A DNA stretch of 64,000 bases. Origin: Litorivivens lipolytica. Its GTDB lineage: Bacteria; Pseudomonadota; Gammaproteobacteria; Pseudomonadales; Spongiibacteraceae. Below the pieces are notes generated by a model. It saw nothing but the letters and a program-made list of their open reading frames with translations, searched no databases and was not told where the DNA came from. Positions 7,778 to 17,096 of this stretch are shown here, in pieces. The stretch lies in assembly GCF_014191715.1 (NCBI RefSeq), contig NZ_JACHWY010000002.1, positions 620,001 to 684,000 of the forward strand, read 5' to 3'. Each line of letters starts with the position of its first letter. The first letter of the stretch is position 1. A program made the position numbers and the translations under genes.

Positions 7778-8716
7778 TTATGACCCAGTCGCAGCCACAA
7801 ATCCCTTAGGCAACCCAGCCTCCGGCGTAAACCCATACATTTCCTCTTCCGGCAGCGCCTTTTGCACCAACTCTCTCACCGCCAGCAATTTCTCAATATC
7901 AATCCCGGTCTTCAGCCCCATCGCTTCCAGCATAAACACCAGATCTTCCGTCACAATATTGCCACTGGCACCCGGTGCAAAAGGGCAGCCGCCAATCCCA
8001 CCGAGCGAACTGTCGATTGTCGTCAAGCCAATATCCACAGCCGCCAGCGCATTCGCTAACCCCTGACCGCGGGTGTTATGCAAGTGCACGCCATTCAGCT
8101 TCTCGCGGCCGCAATTTTCCCAAATGCGTTTGGTCAAACGCTTCAACTGGGCAGGGTTACCATAGCCGGTGGTATCGGAAAGACCGACTTCATCCACACC
8201 CAGCGCCACAGCTTTTACCGCCAACTGAACCACCAAATCTTCCGACACCGGCCCTTCAATCGTGCAGCCAAAGGCCGTCGAAAGCCCCACCTCAAACTTG
8301 GGGCGCTCACCTTCGGGCAGCTCGCGAATGCGCTGTACGATTAGGTCGATTTCTTCCAGCATCTGCACATGGCTGCGCTTCACATTCTTCAGGCTGTGGG
8401 TCTCGCTCACAGACAGCGGAATGGAAATCTTGTGGGCGCCAGCGGCAATCGCATTCTCTGCCCCGCGCAGGTTCGGCACCAACGCCGCCACAGCCAGACC
8501 GGGGATAGTCCGGGCATAAGCCACCACTTCGGCGGTATCCGCCAATTGTGGAATCACGCTGGGTGGCACAAAGGAGCCCACCTCGATTTCCGGTACGCCA
8601 GCGGCGGCTTCGGCGGCAATCCAGGCCTTTTTGTCCTCGGTGGACATAATGGTTTTGATGCTCTGCAGGCCGTCGCGGGGGCCCACTTCACTGATTTCAA
8701 TATCAATATTTGTCAT
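7778..8716 (-). CDS. hydroxymethylglutaryl-CoA-lyase-like enzyme
   Basis: A 312-residue TIM-barrel enzyme of the HMG-CoA lyase/DRE family. It has the catalytic Arg-Asp in VGPRDGLQ, the metal-binding segment HLHNTRGQG and the lyase signature GGIGGCPFAPGASGNIVTED with its conserved Cys. HMG-CoA lyase splits HMG-CoA into acetoacetate and acetyl-CoA; close relatives cleave citramalyl-CoA-type substrates. It is divergent from a CaiB-type CoA-transferase, which could make its CoA thioester. The exact substrate is not certain. Confidence 0.88.
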   Translation of the reverse strand: MTNIDIEISEVGPRDGLQSIKTIMSTEDKKAWIAAEAAAGVPEIEVGSFVPPSVIPQLADTAEVVAYARTIPGLAVAALVPNLRGAENAIAAGAHKISIPLSVSETHSLKNVKRSHVQMLEEIDLIVQRIRELPEGERPKFEVGLSTAFGCTIEGPVSEDLVVQLAVKAVALGVDEVGLSDTTGYGNPAQLKRLTKRIWENCGREKLNGVHLHNTRGQGLANALAAVDIGLTTIDSSLGGIGGCPFAPGASGNIVTEDLVFMLEAMGLKTGIDIEKLLAVRELVQKALPEEEMYGFTPEAGLPKGFVAATGS

Positions 8717-8735
8717 CGGAAAACAATGTGCTCGG

Positions 8736-8764
8736 TTGAATCAAAAGATATAAAGATATAACAT
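8736..8764 (+). promoter_or_regulatory. candidate promoter of the CoA-transferase
   Basis: TTGAAT (8736-8741) and TAACAT (8759-8764) are separated by 17 bases in the AT-rich divergent region, which also carries a short direct repeat of AGATATA. This is a plausible sigma-70-type promoter for the plus-strand gene; the match is only moderate. Confidence 0.35.
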
Positions 8765-8835
8765 AATAGCAATTGTAGCCCTTGCGGCAGGCAAATGCCA
8801 CCCGCAGGCCACTCAGAACAAGACAGGTGAATCGC

Positions 8836-10026
8836 GTGACAGAACAAGCCACTCTGCCGTTGTCCGGTATCAAAGTCGTAGAATTTACCCATATGGTCAT
8901 GGGCCCCACCGTCGGCCTGATACTGGCCGACCTCGGCGCCGAGGTGATCAAGGTTGAACCCCTCAAGGGCGACAACACCCGCCGCCTGATGGGCTCCGGC
9001 GCCGGTTACTTCCCCATGTACAACCGCAACAAGCAGAGCCTGTGCATCGACCTGAAAAACGAAAAGGGTCATGTGGTGGCGGAGAAGTTGATCGAAGGCG
9101 CCGATGTACTGATCGAGAACTTCCGTCCCGGCGCCATGGATAAACTCGGCTTTGGTTATGAGGCCATGAGCGCGAAAAATTCCGGCCTGATTTACTGTTC
9201 CCTGAAAGGCTTTCTGGATGGCCCTTACCAACACCGCACCGCGCTCGACGAAGTTACCCAGATGATGGGCGGCCTCGCCTATATGACCGGCTTGCCCGGC
9301 AAACCCATGCGCGCCGGTTCCTCGGTAATTGATATAGCCGGCGGCATGTTTGGCGTGATCGCGGTATTGGCTGCGCTGGAAGAGCGCCACCGCACCGGCA
9401 AGGGGCAGGAAGTAAAAAGCTCCCTGTTTGAAAGTACCGCCTTTATGGTCGGGCAGCATATGGCCCAGCAGGCGGTGAGCGGTAACGAGCCCCAGCCCAT
9501 GTCGGTGCGTACTTCAGCCTGGGCTGTTTACGACATCTTCGACAGCGCCGACGGTGAGCAAGTGTTTGTCGGCGTGGTCAGCGATACCCAATGGCGCCTA
9601 TTCTGCGAAGCCTTTGAGCTTACCGAATTCGCCGAAGACCGTTCACTGGACGCCAACACCGAGCGGGTAAAACAGCGGGACCGTATCCTGCCGGTAATCC
9701 GCGAGCGCTTCTCGGCGCTAAGCAAAACCGACCTGATGGCGAAACTGGACCAAACCGGTTTGCCCTTTGCTCCCATCAACAAACCCTCGGATCTGTTTGA
9801 CGATGTGCATCTAAATGAATCCGGTGGCCTGCTGGATCTCACTCTGCCGGGCGGCGAGAAAACCAAACTTCCCGGCCTGCCCGTGAATATGGCGGGGCGC
9901 CGTTTTGGTGTGCGTCAGGATTTACCCAAAGAGGGCGAGCATTCAGAAGCAGCGCTCAAGCTTGCAGGACTTTCGGAGGTAGAGGTTCAGGAGTTGATTG
10001 AAGCCGGTGTAATCCGGCGCGCCTGA
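8836..10026 (+). CDS. CaiB/BaiF family (class III) CoA-transferase
   Basis: A 396-residue family III CoA-transferase with the N-terminal GIKVVEFTHMVMGPTVGLI, LADLGAEVIKVE and the catalytic Asp in SSVIDIAGGMFG. The frame is open from 8782, but the GTG at 8836 has AGGT about 7 bases upstream and gives the usual short N-terminus. The divergent partner is an HMG-CoA-lyase-like gene, so a cycle of acid activation by CoA transfer then lyase cleavage (as for 3-hydroxy-3-methylglutarate or citramalate) is a reasonable inference. Confidence 0.88.
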   Translation: MTEQATLPLSGIKVVEFTHMVMGPTVGLILADLGAEVIKVEPLKGDNTRRLMGSGAGYFPMYNRNKQSLCIDLKNEKGHVVAEKLIEGADVLIENFRPGAMDKLGFGYEAMSAKNSGLIYCSLKGFLDGPYQHRTALDEVTQMMGGLAYMTGLPGKPMRAGSSVIDIAGGMFGVIAVLAALEERHRTGKGQEVKSSLFESTAFMVGQHMAQQAVSGNEPQPMSVRTSAWAVYDIFDSADGEQVFVGVVSDTQWRLFCEAFELTEFAEDRSLDANTERVKQRDRILPVIRERFSALSKTDLMAKLDQTGLPFAPINKPSDLFDDVHLNESGGLLDLTLPGGEKTKLPGLPVNMAGRRFGVRQDLPKEGEHSEAALKLAGLSEVEVQELIEAGVIRRA

Positions 10027-10064
10027 GCTGCGGAAATTTTCTTAACAGCTCAAGCGGCTTCTGG

Positions 10065-10089
10065 GAAAATTGAGGGCGGTTAGCCCTCA
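10065..10089 (-). terminator. hairpin spanning the gcvP stop codon
   Basis: On the minus strand TGAGGGC, a 5-base loop and GCCCTCA are followed by ATTTTCC. The loop contains the gcvP TAA. The U tract is short, so termination may be inefficient. Confidence 0.45.
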
Positions 10090-12950
10090 TAACTCTCAAT
10101 CGGTGGGCACGCGCAGAAGAGGTTGCGATCCCCATATACATTATCGATGCGGTTAACCGCAGGCCAGTACTTGTAGGTTTTCAAACCGGGTACGGGCGTG
10201 CCGGCTTGTTCCCGCGTGTAAGCACGGTTCCAGTCTGCATCCAGCATATCGGCCATGGTGTGTGGCGCGTTGACCAGCGGATTGTCTTCCAGTGACCACT
10301 CGCCGCTTTCCACTTTGGCGGCTTCTTCGCGAATGCTGATCATGGCTTCGCAGAAGCGATCCAGCTCTTCCTGGGCTTCACTTTCCGTAGGCTCAATCAT
10401 CAGTGTGCCGGCAACCGGGAAGGACATGGTCGGGGCGTGGAAGCCGTAGTCCATTAGTCGTTTGGCGATATCTTCTTCGGTAATACCGCTGCTTTCCTTC
10501 AGCGGTCGCAGGTCGATAATGCACTCGTGGGCAACGCGGTCATTGCGGCCGGTATACAGCACCGGGTAGTGGCCGCTGAGGCGGTTGGCAATGTAGTTGG
10601 CATTGAGAATTGCCACTTCGGTTGCACGGGTCAGACCACGTGCACCCATCAGTGCGATGTAAGTCCAGGAGATTGGCAGAATACCTGCGCTGCCGTACGT
10701 GGCGGCAGATACGGTAACGTTGTCTTCACTCAAACCATCGATATCCAGCACCGGATGGTTGGGCAGGAAGGGCGCGAGGTGGGATTTCACACCAATCGGG
10801 CCCATGCCGGGGCCGCCACCACCGTGGGGAATACAGAAGGTTTTATGCAGGTTCAAGTGAGAGACGTCGGCGCCGAATTCACCGGGCGCGGCGAGGCCGA
10901 CCAATGCGTTCATATTGGCGCCATCCACGTAAACCTGACCGCCGTGTTGATGAATGATGTCGCAGATTTCGCGAATACCTTCTTCAAACACGCCGTGGGT
11001 TGAGGGGTAGGTAACCATCAGCGCGGCCAGCTCGTTGCTGTGGCGCTCGGCTTTTTCACGCAGATCGTCGATATCCACGTTGCCCTTGTCGTCGCAGGCA
11101 ACAATCACAACCTTCATGTCGACCATCGCTGCCGAGGCCGGGTTGGTGCCGTGAGCGGATTGGGGGATCAGGCAGATATTGCGCTGATGATCGCCATTGC
11201 TGTCGTGGTATTTCTGAATGGCTAGCAAGCCCGCGTATTCCCCCTGAGAGCCCGCGTTAGGCTGCATGGAGAAGGCGTCGTAGCCGGTACACTGAATCAG
11301 TTGTTGCTCCAGCTCATCGATCATCGCCAGATAGCCCTGCACCTGCGACTTGGGTGCAAAGGGGTGAATGCGACCGAATTCGGGCCAGGTCACCGGAATC
11401 ATTTCGGCGGTGGCGTTAAGCTTCATGGTGCAGGAACCCAGCGCAATCATGCTGTGGTTCAATGCGATATCACGGCTTTCCAGCTGCTTCATGTAGCGCA
11501 GCATTTCAGTTTCGCTGTGATGGGTATTGAATATCGGGTGAGTCAGATAGGCACTCTGACGCTTCAGCTCAGCGGGGATAGCGGGGTCTTCATCCAGCTC
11601 AGCATCAATCGCCACAAGATCCGGTTTGAAGTCGTTTTCCAGTAAATCCCACAGGGCTTCTACATCTGCGCGGGTAGTGGTTTCATCAAAACTGATGCCC
11701 AGCGCCCCGTCGAGCTTGCGCAGGTTGATGGCGCGTTCCTGAGCGCGTTCGAAAATCATATCGGTGTTGTCGCCGGTTTCGAGCACGATGGTGTCGAAAA
11801 AGCTGTCAAAGCGCAGTTTCAAACCGAGCTGTTCAAAACCCTTGCCGGCAATGGCCGCCAGACGGTGGCAGCGGGCGGCGATAGTGCGCAGACCTTCCGG
11901 ACCGTGATAGATGGCGTAAAACACAGACATGATGGCCAGCAGAGCCTGCGAGGTACAAATATTGGAGGTCGCTTTCTCTCGGCGGATGTGCTGCTCGCGG
12001 GTTTGCATCGCCATGCGCAGCGCCTTGTTGCCGCGCTTGTCGACGGAGACACCGATAATGCGGCCGGGCACCGAGCGCTTGAAGCTGTCTTTGGTGGCAA
12101 AGAAAGCGGCGTGTGGGCCGCCGAAGCCCATGGGTACGCCAAAGCGCTGGGCGCAGCCGACGACCACATCGGCCCCCATCTCGCCGGGCGGGGTGAGCAT
12201 TGTCAGACTCAGCAGATCAGCCGCAACCACCACCAGTGTGTCGGCGTTGTGGGCCTTTTCAATCAGAGAGGTGAGGTCGACCACTTCGCCGGTGGAGCCG
12301 GGGTATTGCAACAGAGCTGCAAAGGCGGGTTGGTCGGCCAGCGCCTCACGCGGGCCTACAGTAATTTCCAAGCCGAGCGGGCGAGCGCGGGTTTCCAGTA
12401 CTGCGATGGTTTGCGGATGACAGTTTTCATCCACAAAGAATACGTTGCTTTTGTTTTTGCGCGCTGAGCGCTTGCACAGCGTCATGGCTTCGGCGGCGGC
12501 AGTGCCCTCGTCCAGTAGGGAGGCGTTGGCCAGCTCCATGCCGGTCAGGTCCATCACCATTTGCTGGAAGTTGAGCAGGGCTTCGAGGCGGCCCTGAGCG
12601 ATTTCCGGCTGATAGGGGGTATAGGCGGTGTACCAGCCCGGATTTTCCAACACGTTGCGCAGAATCACGGGCGGGGTGATGGTGTCGTAGTAGCCCATGC
12701 CGATATGGGTGCGCGCTACCACATTTTTCTTAGCCAGGCTTCGGAGGTAATCCAGAACCCGCGTTTCCGACTGAGGTTCCGGCAGATCCATGGGCTGGCG
12801 GCGGATGCTGGCGGGCACGGTCTGGCCGATCAGGTCTTCCAGGGTGCTTACCCCCAGAGTCTCCAGCATGCTTGCAATCTGCGCGTCGTCGGGGCCAATA
12901 TGGCGGCGCAGAAAATCGTCCTGTTGTTCAAGTGCGGACAGTGTTGCCAT
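10080..12950 (-). CDS. gcvP: glycine dehydrogenase (decarboxylating), P protein
   Basis: A 956-residue full-length P protein of the glycine cleavage system, which decarboxylates glycine and passes the aminomethyl group to the H protein. It shows the HIGPDD start region, HIGMGYYDT, the PLP-lysine segment [18 protein letters not shown] and the C-terminal ACPP. The open frame extends 89 codons upstream, but the extension overlaps the divergent glycosylase gene and is not P-protein-like. The ATG at 12950 gives the standard [10 protein letters not shown]-terminus and has GGAG upstream. The gcvT and gcvH genes are not nearby, and no glycine riboswitch is visible in the 70-base divergent gap. Confidence 0.97.
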   Translation of the reverse strand: MATLSALEQQDDFLRRHIGPDDAQIASMLETLGVSTLEDLIGQTVPASIRRQPMDLPEPQSETRVLDYLRSLAKKNVVARTHIGMGYYDTITPPVILRNVLENPGWYTAYTPYQPEIAQGRLEALLNFQQMVMDLTGMELANASLLDEGTAAAEAMTLCKRSARKNKSNVFFVDENCHPQTIAVLETRARPLGLEITVGPREALADQPAFAALLQYPGSTGEVVDLTSLIEKAHNADTLVVVAADLLSLTMLTPPGEMGADVVVGCAQRFGVPMGFGGPHAAFFATKDSFKRSVPGRIIGVSVDKRGNKALRMAMQTREQHIRREKATSNICTSQALLAIMSVFYAIYHGPEGLRTIAARCHRLAAIAGKGFEQLGLKLRFDSFFDTIVLETGDNTDMIFERAQERAINLRKLDGALGISFDETTTRADVEALWDLLENDFKPDLVAIDAELDEDPAIPAELKRQSAYLTHPIFNTHHSETEMLRYMKQLESRDIALNHSMIALGSCTMKLNATAEMIPVTWPEFGRIHPFAPKSQVQGYLAMIDELEQQLIQCTGYDAFSMQPNAGSQGEYAGLLAIQKYHDSNGDHQRNICLIPQSAHGTNPASAAMVDMKVVIVACDDKGNVDIDDLREKAERHSNELAALMVTYPSTHGVFEEGIREICDIIHQHGGQVYVDGANMNALVGLAAPGEFGADVSHLNLHKTFCIPHGGGGPGMGPIGVKSHLAPFLPNHPVLDIDGLSEDNVTVSAATYGSAGILPISWTYIALMGARGLTRATEVAILNANYIANRLSGHYPVLYTGRNDRVAHECIIDLRPLKESSGITEEDIAKRLMDYGFHAPTMSFPVAGTLMIEPTESEAQEELDRFCEAMISIREEAAKVESGEWSLEDNPLVNAPHTMADMLDADWNRAYTREQAGTPVPGLKTYKYWPAVNRIDNVYGDRNLFCACPPIESYEG

Positions 12951-13020
12951 GGATGATAAATCTCCGAAATAGCGCAGTCTGAAAAGGCGCGTATTAAAGC
13001 ATATTGGGGGCCGATTTTCC

Positions 13021-13635
13021 TTGGCTGACAAAGGTAGCAAAGTTATCGCCCGTGATACCGGCCATAAGCTGGCTAAATTATTGGCAGAGGTTCGGGCCTG
13101 CAATCTCTGCGAGGCGCAGCTGCCGCTCGGGCCTAACCCGGTTGTTCGCGCCAGCACCACAGCGCGGCTACTAATAGTGGGGCAGGCGCCCGGAACCCGG
13201 GTGCACAATACCGGCATTCCCTGGAATGATCCCTCCGGTGACAGGCTGCGCGACTGGCTGGGCTGGAGCCGCGAGCAGTTCTACGACGAGTCACTGGCCG
13301 CCATTGTCCCCATGGGGTTTTGCTACCCCGGCAAGGGGAAAAGTGGCGATCTGCCGCCGCGCCCGGAATGTGCACCTGCTTGGCACGATAAACTGCTGGC
13401 GCTGATGCCGCAGATTGAGTTAGTGCTATTGGTGGGTCAATACGCGCAGAAATACTATCTGGATGCACCGCGCCCGACCTTGACTGAAACTGTCAGGCAG
13501 TATGCGGATTATGGTCCTCGCTTCCTGCCGCTGCCTCACCCCTCGCCTCGCAATCAGCTCTGGTTAAAGCGCAATCCCTGGTTTGAGCGCGAGGTGGTGC
13601 CGGCGTTGCGCGAACGCGTGAAGCACTTCTCTTAA
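13021..13635 (+). CDS. uracil-DNA glycosylase family protein
   Basis: A 204-residue UDG-superfamily protein. The water-activating loop [24 protein letters not shown] (in part) and the C-terminal intercalation motif PHPSPRN are clear. CNLC near residue 27 and later Cys residues recall the iron-sulfur-bearing families, but the full four-Cys set of family 4 is not evident. It probably removes deaminated bases. The start is a TTG at 13021 with GGGGG ten bases upstream, and no in-frame ATG or GTG fits. Confidence 0.87.
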   Translation: MADKGSKVIARDTGHKLAKLLAEVRACNLCEAQLPLGPNPVVRASTTARLLIVGQAPGTRVHNTGIPWNDPSGDRLRDWLGWSREQFYDESLAAIVPMGFCYPGKGKSGDLPPRPECAPAWHDKLLALMPQIELVLLVGQYAQKYYLDAPRPTLTETVRQYADYGPRFLPLPHPSPRNQLWLKRNPWFEREVVPALRERVKHFS

Positions 13636-13696
13636 CCCCCGTACGACCGATTCTGACTACACTGTATTTAAGTGCCGTCGCCTTGTGGAGGTGTGA

Positions 13697-14803
13697 GTGA
13701 TTGTCGGTTTGCCTAAGGAAATCAAAGCTCAGGAGCATCGCGTTGCGCTGATGCCGGAACAGGTCGAGCGCTTGCGGAAGGTCGGGCATCAGGTGCTGGT
13801 GCAATGCGGGGCCGGAGTGGGCAGCGGCTTCAGTGACGAAGATTATCAAGCGGCTGGTGCAGAACTGCTGGCCACGGCTGGCGAGGTATTCACGCGCGCG
13901 GAGCTGATTGTCAAGGTCAAGGAGCCTCAGCCTGCTGAATGTGATTTGCTGCATGAGGGGCAGATTCTCTTCACCTACCTTCATCTGGCGCCGGATAACG
14001 GGTTGGTGAATCGCCTGCTACGCAGTGGCGTTACCGCGATAGCCTATGAAACCGTGCGCGACGGCGAGGGTCGATTACCGCTGTTGTTCCCCATGAGTGA
14101 AATTGCCGGCCGCGTCGCGGCTCAGGCGGCAGCCCGGTGTTTGGAGAAAACGCTTGGCGGACGGGGTGTGCTGCTGGCGGGAGCAACCGGCGTTGGTCCT
14201 GCCAGCGCGCTGGTCCTGGGCGGTGGCGTCGTGGGCGTAAACGCGGCGCGTATTCTGGCGGGAATGGGGGCAAAGGTTACGGTACTGGAGAGTGCAGAGC
14301 AGAAGCGAGATCAGCTGCGGCAAGACTGGGCAGGGGTGTTTGATGTTGAGCCCTCGACGGGGCGGGAGTTGGAAACGCATTTGCCGGAGGCGGATGTAAT
14401 TATTGGAGCCGTGCTGGTGCCGGGTGATGCCAGCCCCAAGCTACTCACGCGCGCCGATCTGACTAAAATGAGAGCTGGCGCAGTGCTTGTGGATGTGGCG
14501 ATTGATCAAGGAGGCTGCTTTGAGAGCAGTCGCCCCACCACCCACGATCAGCCCACCTATATAGAGCAAGGTATCGTGCATTATTGCGTTGCCAATATCC
14601 CGGGGGCTGTGCCGCGGACGGCAACGGCGGCCTTGTCCCGGGCTACTTTCCCCTTTATTGAAGCAATTGCCAGCCGGGGCTGGCGGGCAGCCCTAGCCGC
14701 CGATGCCGGGCTGGCTGCAGGTCTCAGTGTAAGTGAGGGCAAACTTTATTGCCCTGCGGTGGCGCGGGCGCAGGATAGGAACTGCACGCCTTTGCCCTTT
14801 TGA
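13697..14803 (+). CDS. ald: alanine dehydrogenase
   Basis: A 368-residue enzyme matching alanine dehydrogenase along its whole length. The N-terminus reads IVGLPKEIKAQEHRVAL. The substrate Lys lies in KVKEPQ, the catalytic His in YLHLAPD, the NAD-binding fold in LGGGVVGVNAARI and the late catalytic Asp in VDVAIDQGG. It interconverts L-alanine and pyruvate with NAD. The GTG start is supported by GTGGAGG six bases upstream. The last 25 residues are less typical. It precedes the steroid cluster but is separated from it by a promoter-bearing gap. Confidence 0.93.
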   Translation: MIVGLPKEIKAQEHRVALMPEQVERLRKVGHQVLVQCGAGVGSGFSDEDYQAAGAELLATAGEVFTRAELIVKVKEPQPAECDLLHEGQILFTYLHLAPDNGLVNRLLRSGVTAIAYETVRDGEGRLPLLFPMSEIAGRVAAQAAARCLEKTLGGRGVLLAGATGVGPASALVLGGGVVGVNAARILAGMGAKVTVLESAEQKRDQLRQDWAGVFDVEPSTGRELETHLPEADVIIGAVLVPGDASPKLLTRADLTKMRAGAVLVDVAIDQGGCFESSRPTTHDQPTYIEQGIVHYCVANIPGAVPRTATAALSRATFPFIEAIASRGWRAALAADAGLAAGLSVSEGKLYCPAVARAQDRNCTPLPF

Positions 14804-14873
14804 GCACTTTAGGTGGGGCTTATAGCGCCAAATCGTATGAGAATAGTGATCAATATACGCTGATTGTATAAAA

Positions 14874-14905
14874 ATGCGTAAATATCATCCCTTGGGATTA
14901 CGCAT
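14874..14905. promoter_or_regulatory. inverted repeat, candidate operator of the steroid operon
   Basis: ATGCGTAA (14874-14881) and TTACGCAT (14898-14905) are perfect inverted 8-base arms with a 16-base spacer. They end 5 bases before the -35 of the predicted promoter. The position suits a regulator controlling the downstream ligase-ipd operon; the two Lrp/AsnC proteins encoded there are the obvious candidates. Confidence 0.5.
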
Positions 14906-14910
14906 ATTGC

Positions 14911-14939
14911 TTGCGAAAGCCTTTTCCCCTGACTACACT
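14911..14939 (+). promoter_or_regulatory. predicted promoter of the steroid-ring operon
   Basis: TTGCGA (14911-14916), a 17-base spacer and TACACT (14934-14939) form a good sigma-70-type promoter. Transcription would begin near 14946, so the ATG at 14978 rather than the one at 14942 would be used by the ligase. Confidence 0.55.
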
Positions 14940-14977
14940 TAATGCCCAATTCTTCTGGCAGAGCACGTGAATCAGGC

Positions 14978-16567
14978 ATGTCACAGAGCCCATCACTCCC
15001 GTTGAGTCTGCCCGCGCTAATAGCCTGGGCGGCCGACGAATACAACGATAAAACAGCGATCAAGGAAGGGGATCGCCGGGTCAGCTATGACGAGCTGGCC
15101 CAGCTGGGTTGCCGTGCGGCCGCAGCCTTTGTAGCGGCTGGCATCGAGAAGGGCGACCGGGTTGCCATCTGGGCGCCCAATATGACGGAGTGGATTGAGG
15201 CGGCTATTGGCCTTGAGTCCGTCGGCGCCGTGCTAGTGCCGCTGAACAATCGGCTGCAGGGCAATGAGGCGGCGGATATTTTGCGTCGCAGTGGTGCCCG
15301 CATTCTGCTCACGTATACCCGCCTGGAAAAAGGCGAGCCATTGGCTATGTTGGCCAGCGAAGATCTGCCAGCGCTGGAGCACCGTGTGCTGTTGCGTGGC
15401 AGTGCTGAACGCGCCGAGAGCTGGGATGCTTTTTTGGACCGCGCTGACGGTGTAGATATCGAGGTGTTGGAAGCGCGCTTGGCGAGCGTTGAGCCCGACG
15501 ATGTCGCCGATATGCTGTTTACCTCCGGCACCACCGGCAAGCCCAAGGGCGTGCTCTGCACCCATCGCCAGAATATTCAGGTGTTCAAAACCTGGGGCGA
15601 TACGGTTGGCCTGCGCAGCAGCGACAATTATCTGATTATCAATCCCTTCTTTCATACCTTCGGTTACAAGGCCGGCTGGCTGGCGGCGATTATTTTCGGC
15701 AGCACCATTTTGCCGGTGATGGCTTTTGACAAAGAGGCCGCGATGAAGCAGATCGAGGCCGACAAGGTCACCATGCTGCCCGGTGCGCCCTCGCTCTATG
15801 AAATGCTGCTGGCCGATCCCGCCCGTGACAACTACGACCTCTCCAGCTTACGCCTCGGCGTAACCGGCGCGGCCTCGGTGCCCGTCAAGCTGGTAAAAGA
15901 CATGCGCGACGTGCTCGGTTTTGAAACGGTCGTCACTGCTTACGGACTGACCGAATCCACGGGTGTGGTGAGTATCTGTCGCCCCGACGACGATGCGGAA
16001 ACCATCGCCACTACCTCTGGTCGTGCGATCGAAGGCGTTGAAGTGAAATGCGCCAACCCGGAAACCGGGGATGAAGTGCCTCGCGGCAGCGAAGGAGAAA
16101 TCTGGGTGCGCGGCTATAACGTGATGCTCGGCTATTTTGATATGCCTGAGGCCACGCAGGAAACCATTACCGAAGAGGGCTGGCTGCGAACGGGCGATAT
16201 TGGGGTGATGGACGAGCGCGGTTATTTGCGCATCACCGATCGCTTGAAAGACATGTACATCATGAACGGCGAAAACGTCTATCCGGCCGAAGTTGAGAAA
16301 ACGCTCTATGGTTTGGAAGGTGTTGCCCAGGTTGCCGTAATTGGCGTCCCTAAGGCGCCTCAGGGCGAAGTGGGTATGGCCTTTGTGGTGCTGAAGCCGG
16401 GAGCTTCCTTGGATAAAGACGCGGTGGCGGCCTATGCCGCTGCCAATCTCGCACGCTACAAAGTGCCAATGCACGTGGCCTTTGTCGACTCACTACCGCT
16501 GAATGCCTCGGGCAAAGTGGTTAAGCCCGAACTGAAAAAGCTGGCCAGAGAACAGGGCCTTGGCTGA
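14978..16567 (+). CDS. fadD3: acyl-CoA synthetase, FadD3-like (HIP-CoA ligase)
   Basis: A 529-residue ANL-superfamily ligase. It has the P-loop motif LFTSGTTGKPKGVLCTH (about residue 190), the A8 hinge region RTGDIGVMDERGYLRITDR and the adenylation Lys in LNASGKVVKPELKK. Its neighbours are ipdA, ipdB, ipdC, an EchA20-like gene, paired acyl-CoA dehydrogenases and thiolases. It therefore most likely plays the FadD3 role: activating the steroid-derived indanedione propionate (HIP) with ATP and CoA. An upstream ATG at 14942 is in frame but lies at the predicted transcription start and has no ribosome site. Confidence 0.82.
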   Translation: MSQSPSLPLSLPALIAWAADEYNDKTAIKEGDRRVSYDELAQLGCRAAAAFVAAGIEKGDRVAIWAPNMTEWIEAAIGLESVGAVLVPLNNRLQGNEAADILRRSGARILLTYTRLEKGEPLAMLASEDLPALEHRVLLRGSAERAESWDAFLDRADGVDIEVLEARLASVEPDDVADMLFTSGTTGKPKGVLCTHRQNIQVFKTWGDTVGLRSSDNYLIINPFFHTFGYKAGWLAAIIFGSTILPVMAFDKEAAMKQIEADKVTMLPGAPSLYEMLLADPARDNYDLSSLRLGVTGAASVPVKLVKDMRDVLGFETVVTAYGLTESTGVVSICRPDDDAETIATTSGRAIEGVEVKCANPETGDEVPRGSEGEIWVRGYNVMLGYFDMPEATQETITEEGWLRTGDIGVMDERGYLRITDRLKDMYIMNGENVYPAEVEKTLYGLEGVAQVAVIGVPKAPQGEVGMAFVVLKPGASLDKDAVAAYAAANLARYKVPMHVAFVDSLPLNASGKVVKPELKKLAREQGLG

Positions 16568-17096
16568 GGGCGTATTGAAAGACGCGGTGGCCGAACGCAT
16601 CCCCATGCACTCGCTGCAGATGGATGAAGCCGACCACAAGCTGGTGTCACTGCTGCGGCAGGATGGGCGAATGCCTTTCAAGACACTGGCAGAAAAAACC
16701 GGGCTGACCGAAAACACGGTTCGCAGTCGGCTGCGCCGGCTTGAAGAGCAGGACCTGCTCAGAGTGGTTGCAGTCACCGATTTCGAGGCGGCCGGGTTTT
16801 CACTCATGCTGGCCGTGGGTGTGCAGGTAGAAGGGCGCAGTGCTGCCGAGGTAGCGGCAGATTTGGCTAACTTCCCGGAAGTGTTTTCCGTGTGTCAGGT
16901 GGTGGGTAGCCACGATATTGAGTGTCTGATGGTGGCGGAAGATCAGGAAGCGGTATCGCAATTGATCACTCAACGCCTTGCCGCGGTACCCGGTGTGCGA
17001 AGACTACTGCCGGCGATGGCGATCGATGTGCTGAAAAATCAGCCGAACTGGGTGTTGTTCGACAAGTCGCGAACTGCCGAGGGGAAGGACGCATGA
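16560..17096 (+). CDS. Lrp/AsnC-family regulator, first of a pair
   Basis: A protein of up to 178 residues: an N-terminal helix-turn-helix (MDEADHKLVSLLRQDGRM, then LAEKTGLTENTVRSRLRRL) followed by a RAM-type ligand/oligomer domain. The start is uncertain. A TTG at 16560 overlaps the ligase stop by 8 bases; ATGs at 16605 and 16620 lie nearer the domain edge but lack clear ribosome sites. The stop overlaps the next regulator's ATG. Its location inside the steroid operon suggests it senses a CoA-ester or acid intermediate. Confidence 0.85.
   Translation: MAEGVLKDAVAERIPMHSLQMDEADHKLVSLLRQDGRMPFKTLAEKTGLTENTVRSRLRRLEEQDLLRVVAVTDFEAAGFSLMLAVGVQVEGRSAAEVAADLANFPEVFSVCQVVGSHDIECLMVAEDQEAVSQLITQRLAAVPGVRRLLPAMAIDVLKNQPNWVLFDKSRTAEGKDA

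Noticed and set aside
12951-13020. A glycine riboswitch before gcvP
   Set aside because: The divergent gap is only 70 bases and shows none of the tandem aptamer core.
12951-13217. An 89-residue N-terminal extension of gcvP
   Set aside because: It overlaps the divergent glycosylase gene, lacks similarity to P proteins, and the ATG at 12950 has a ribosome site and the normal N-terminus.
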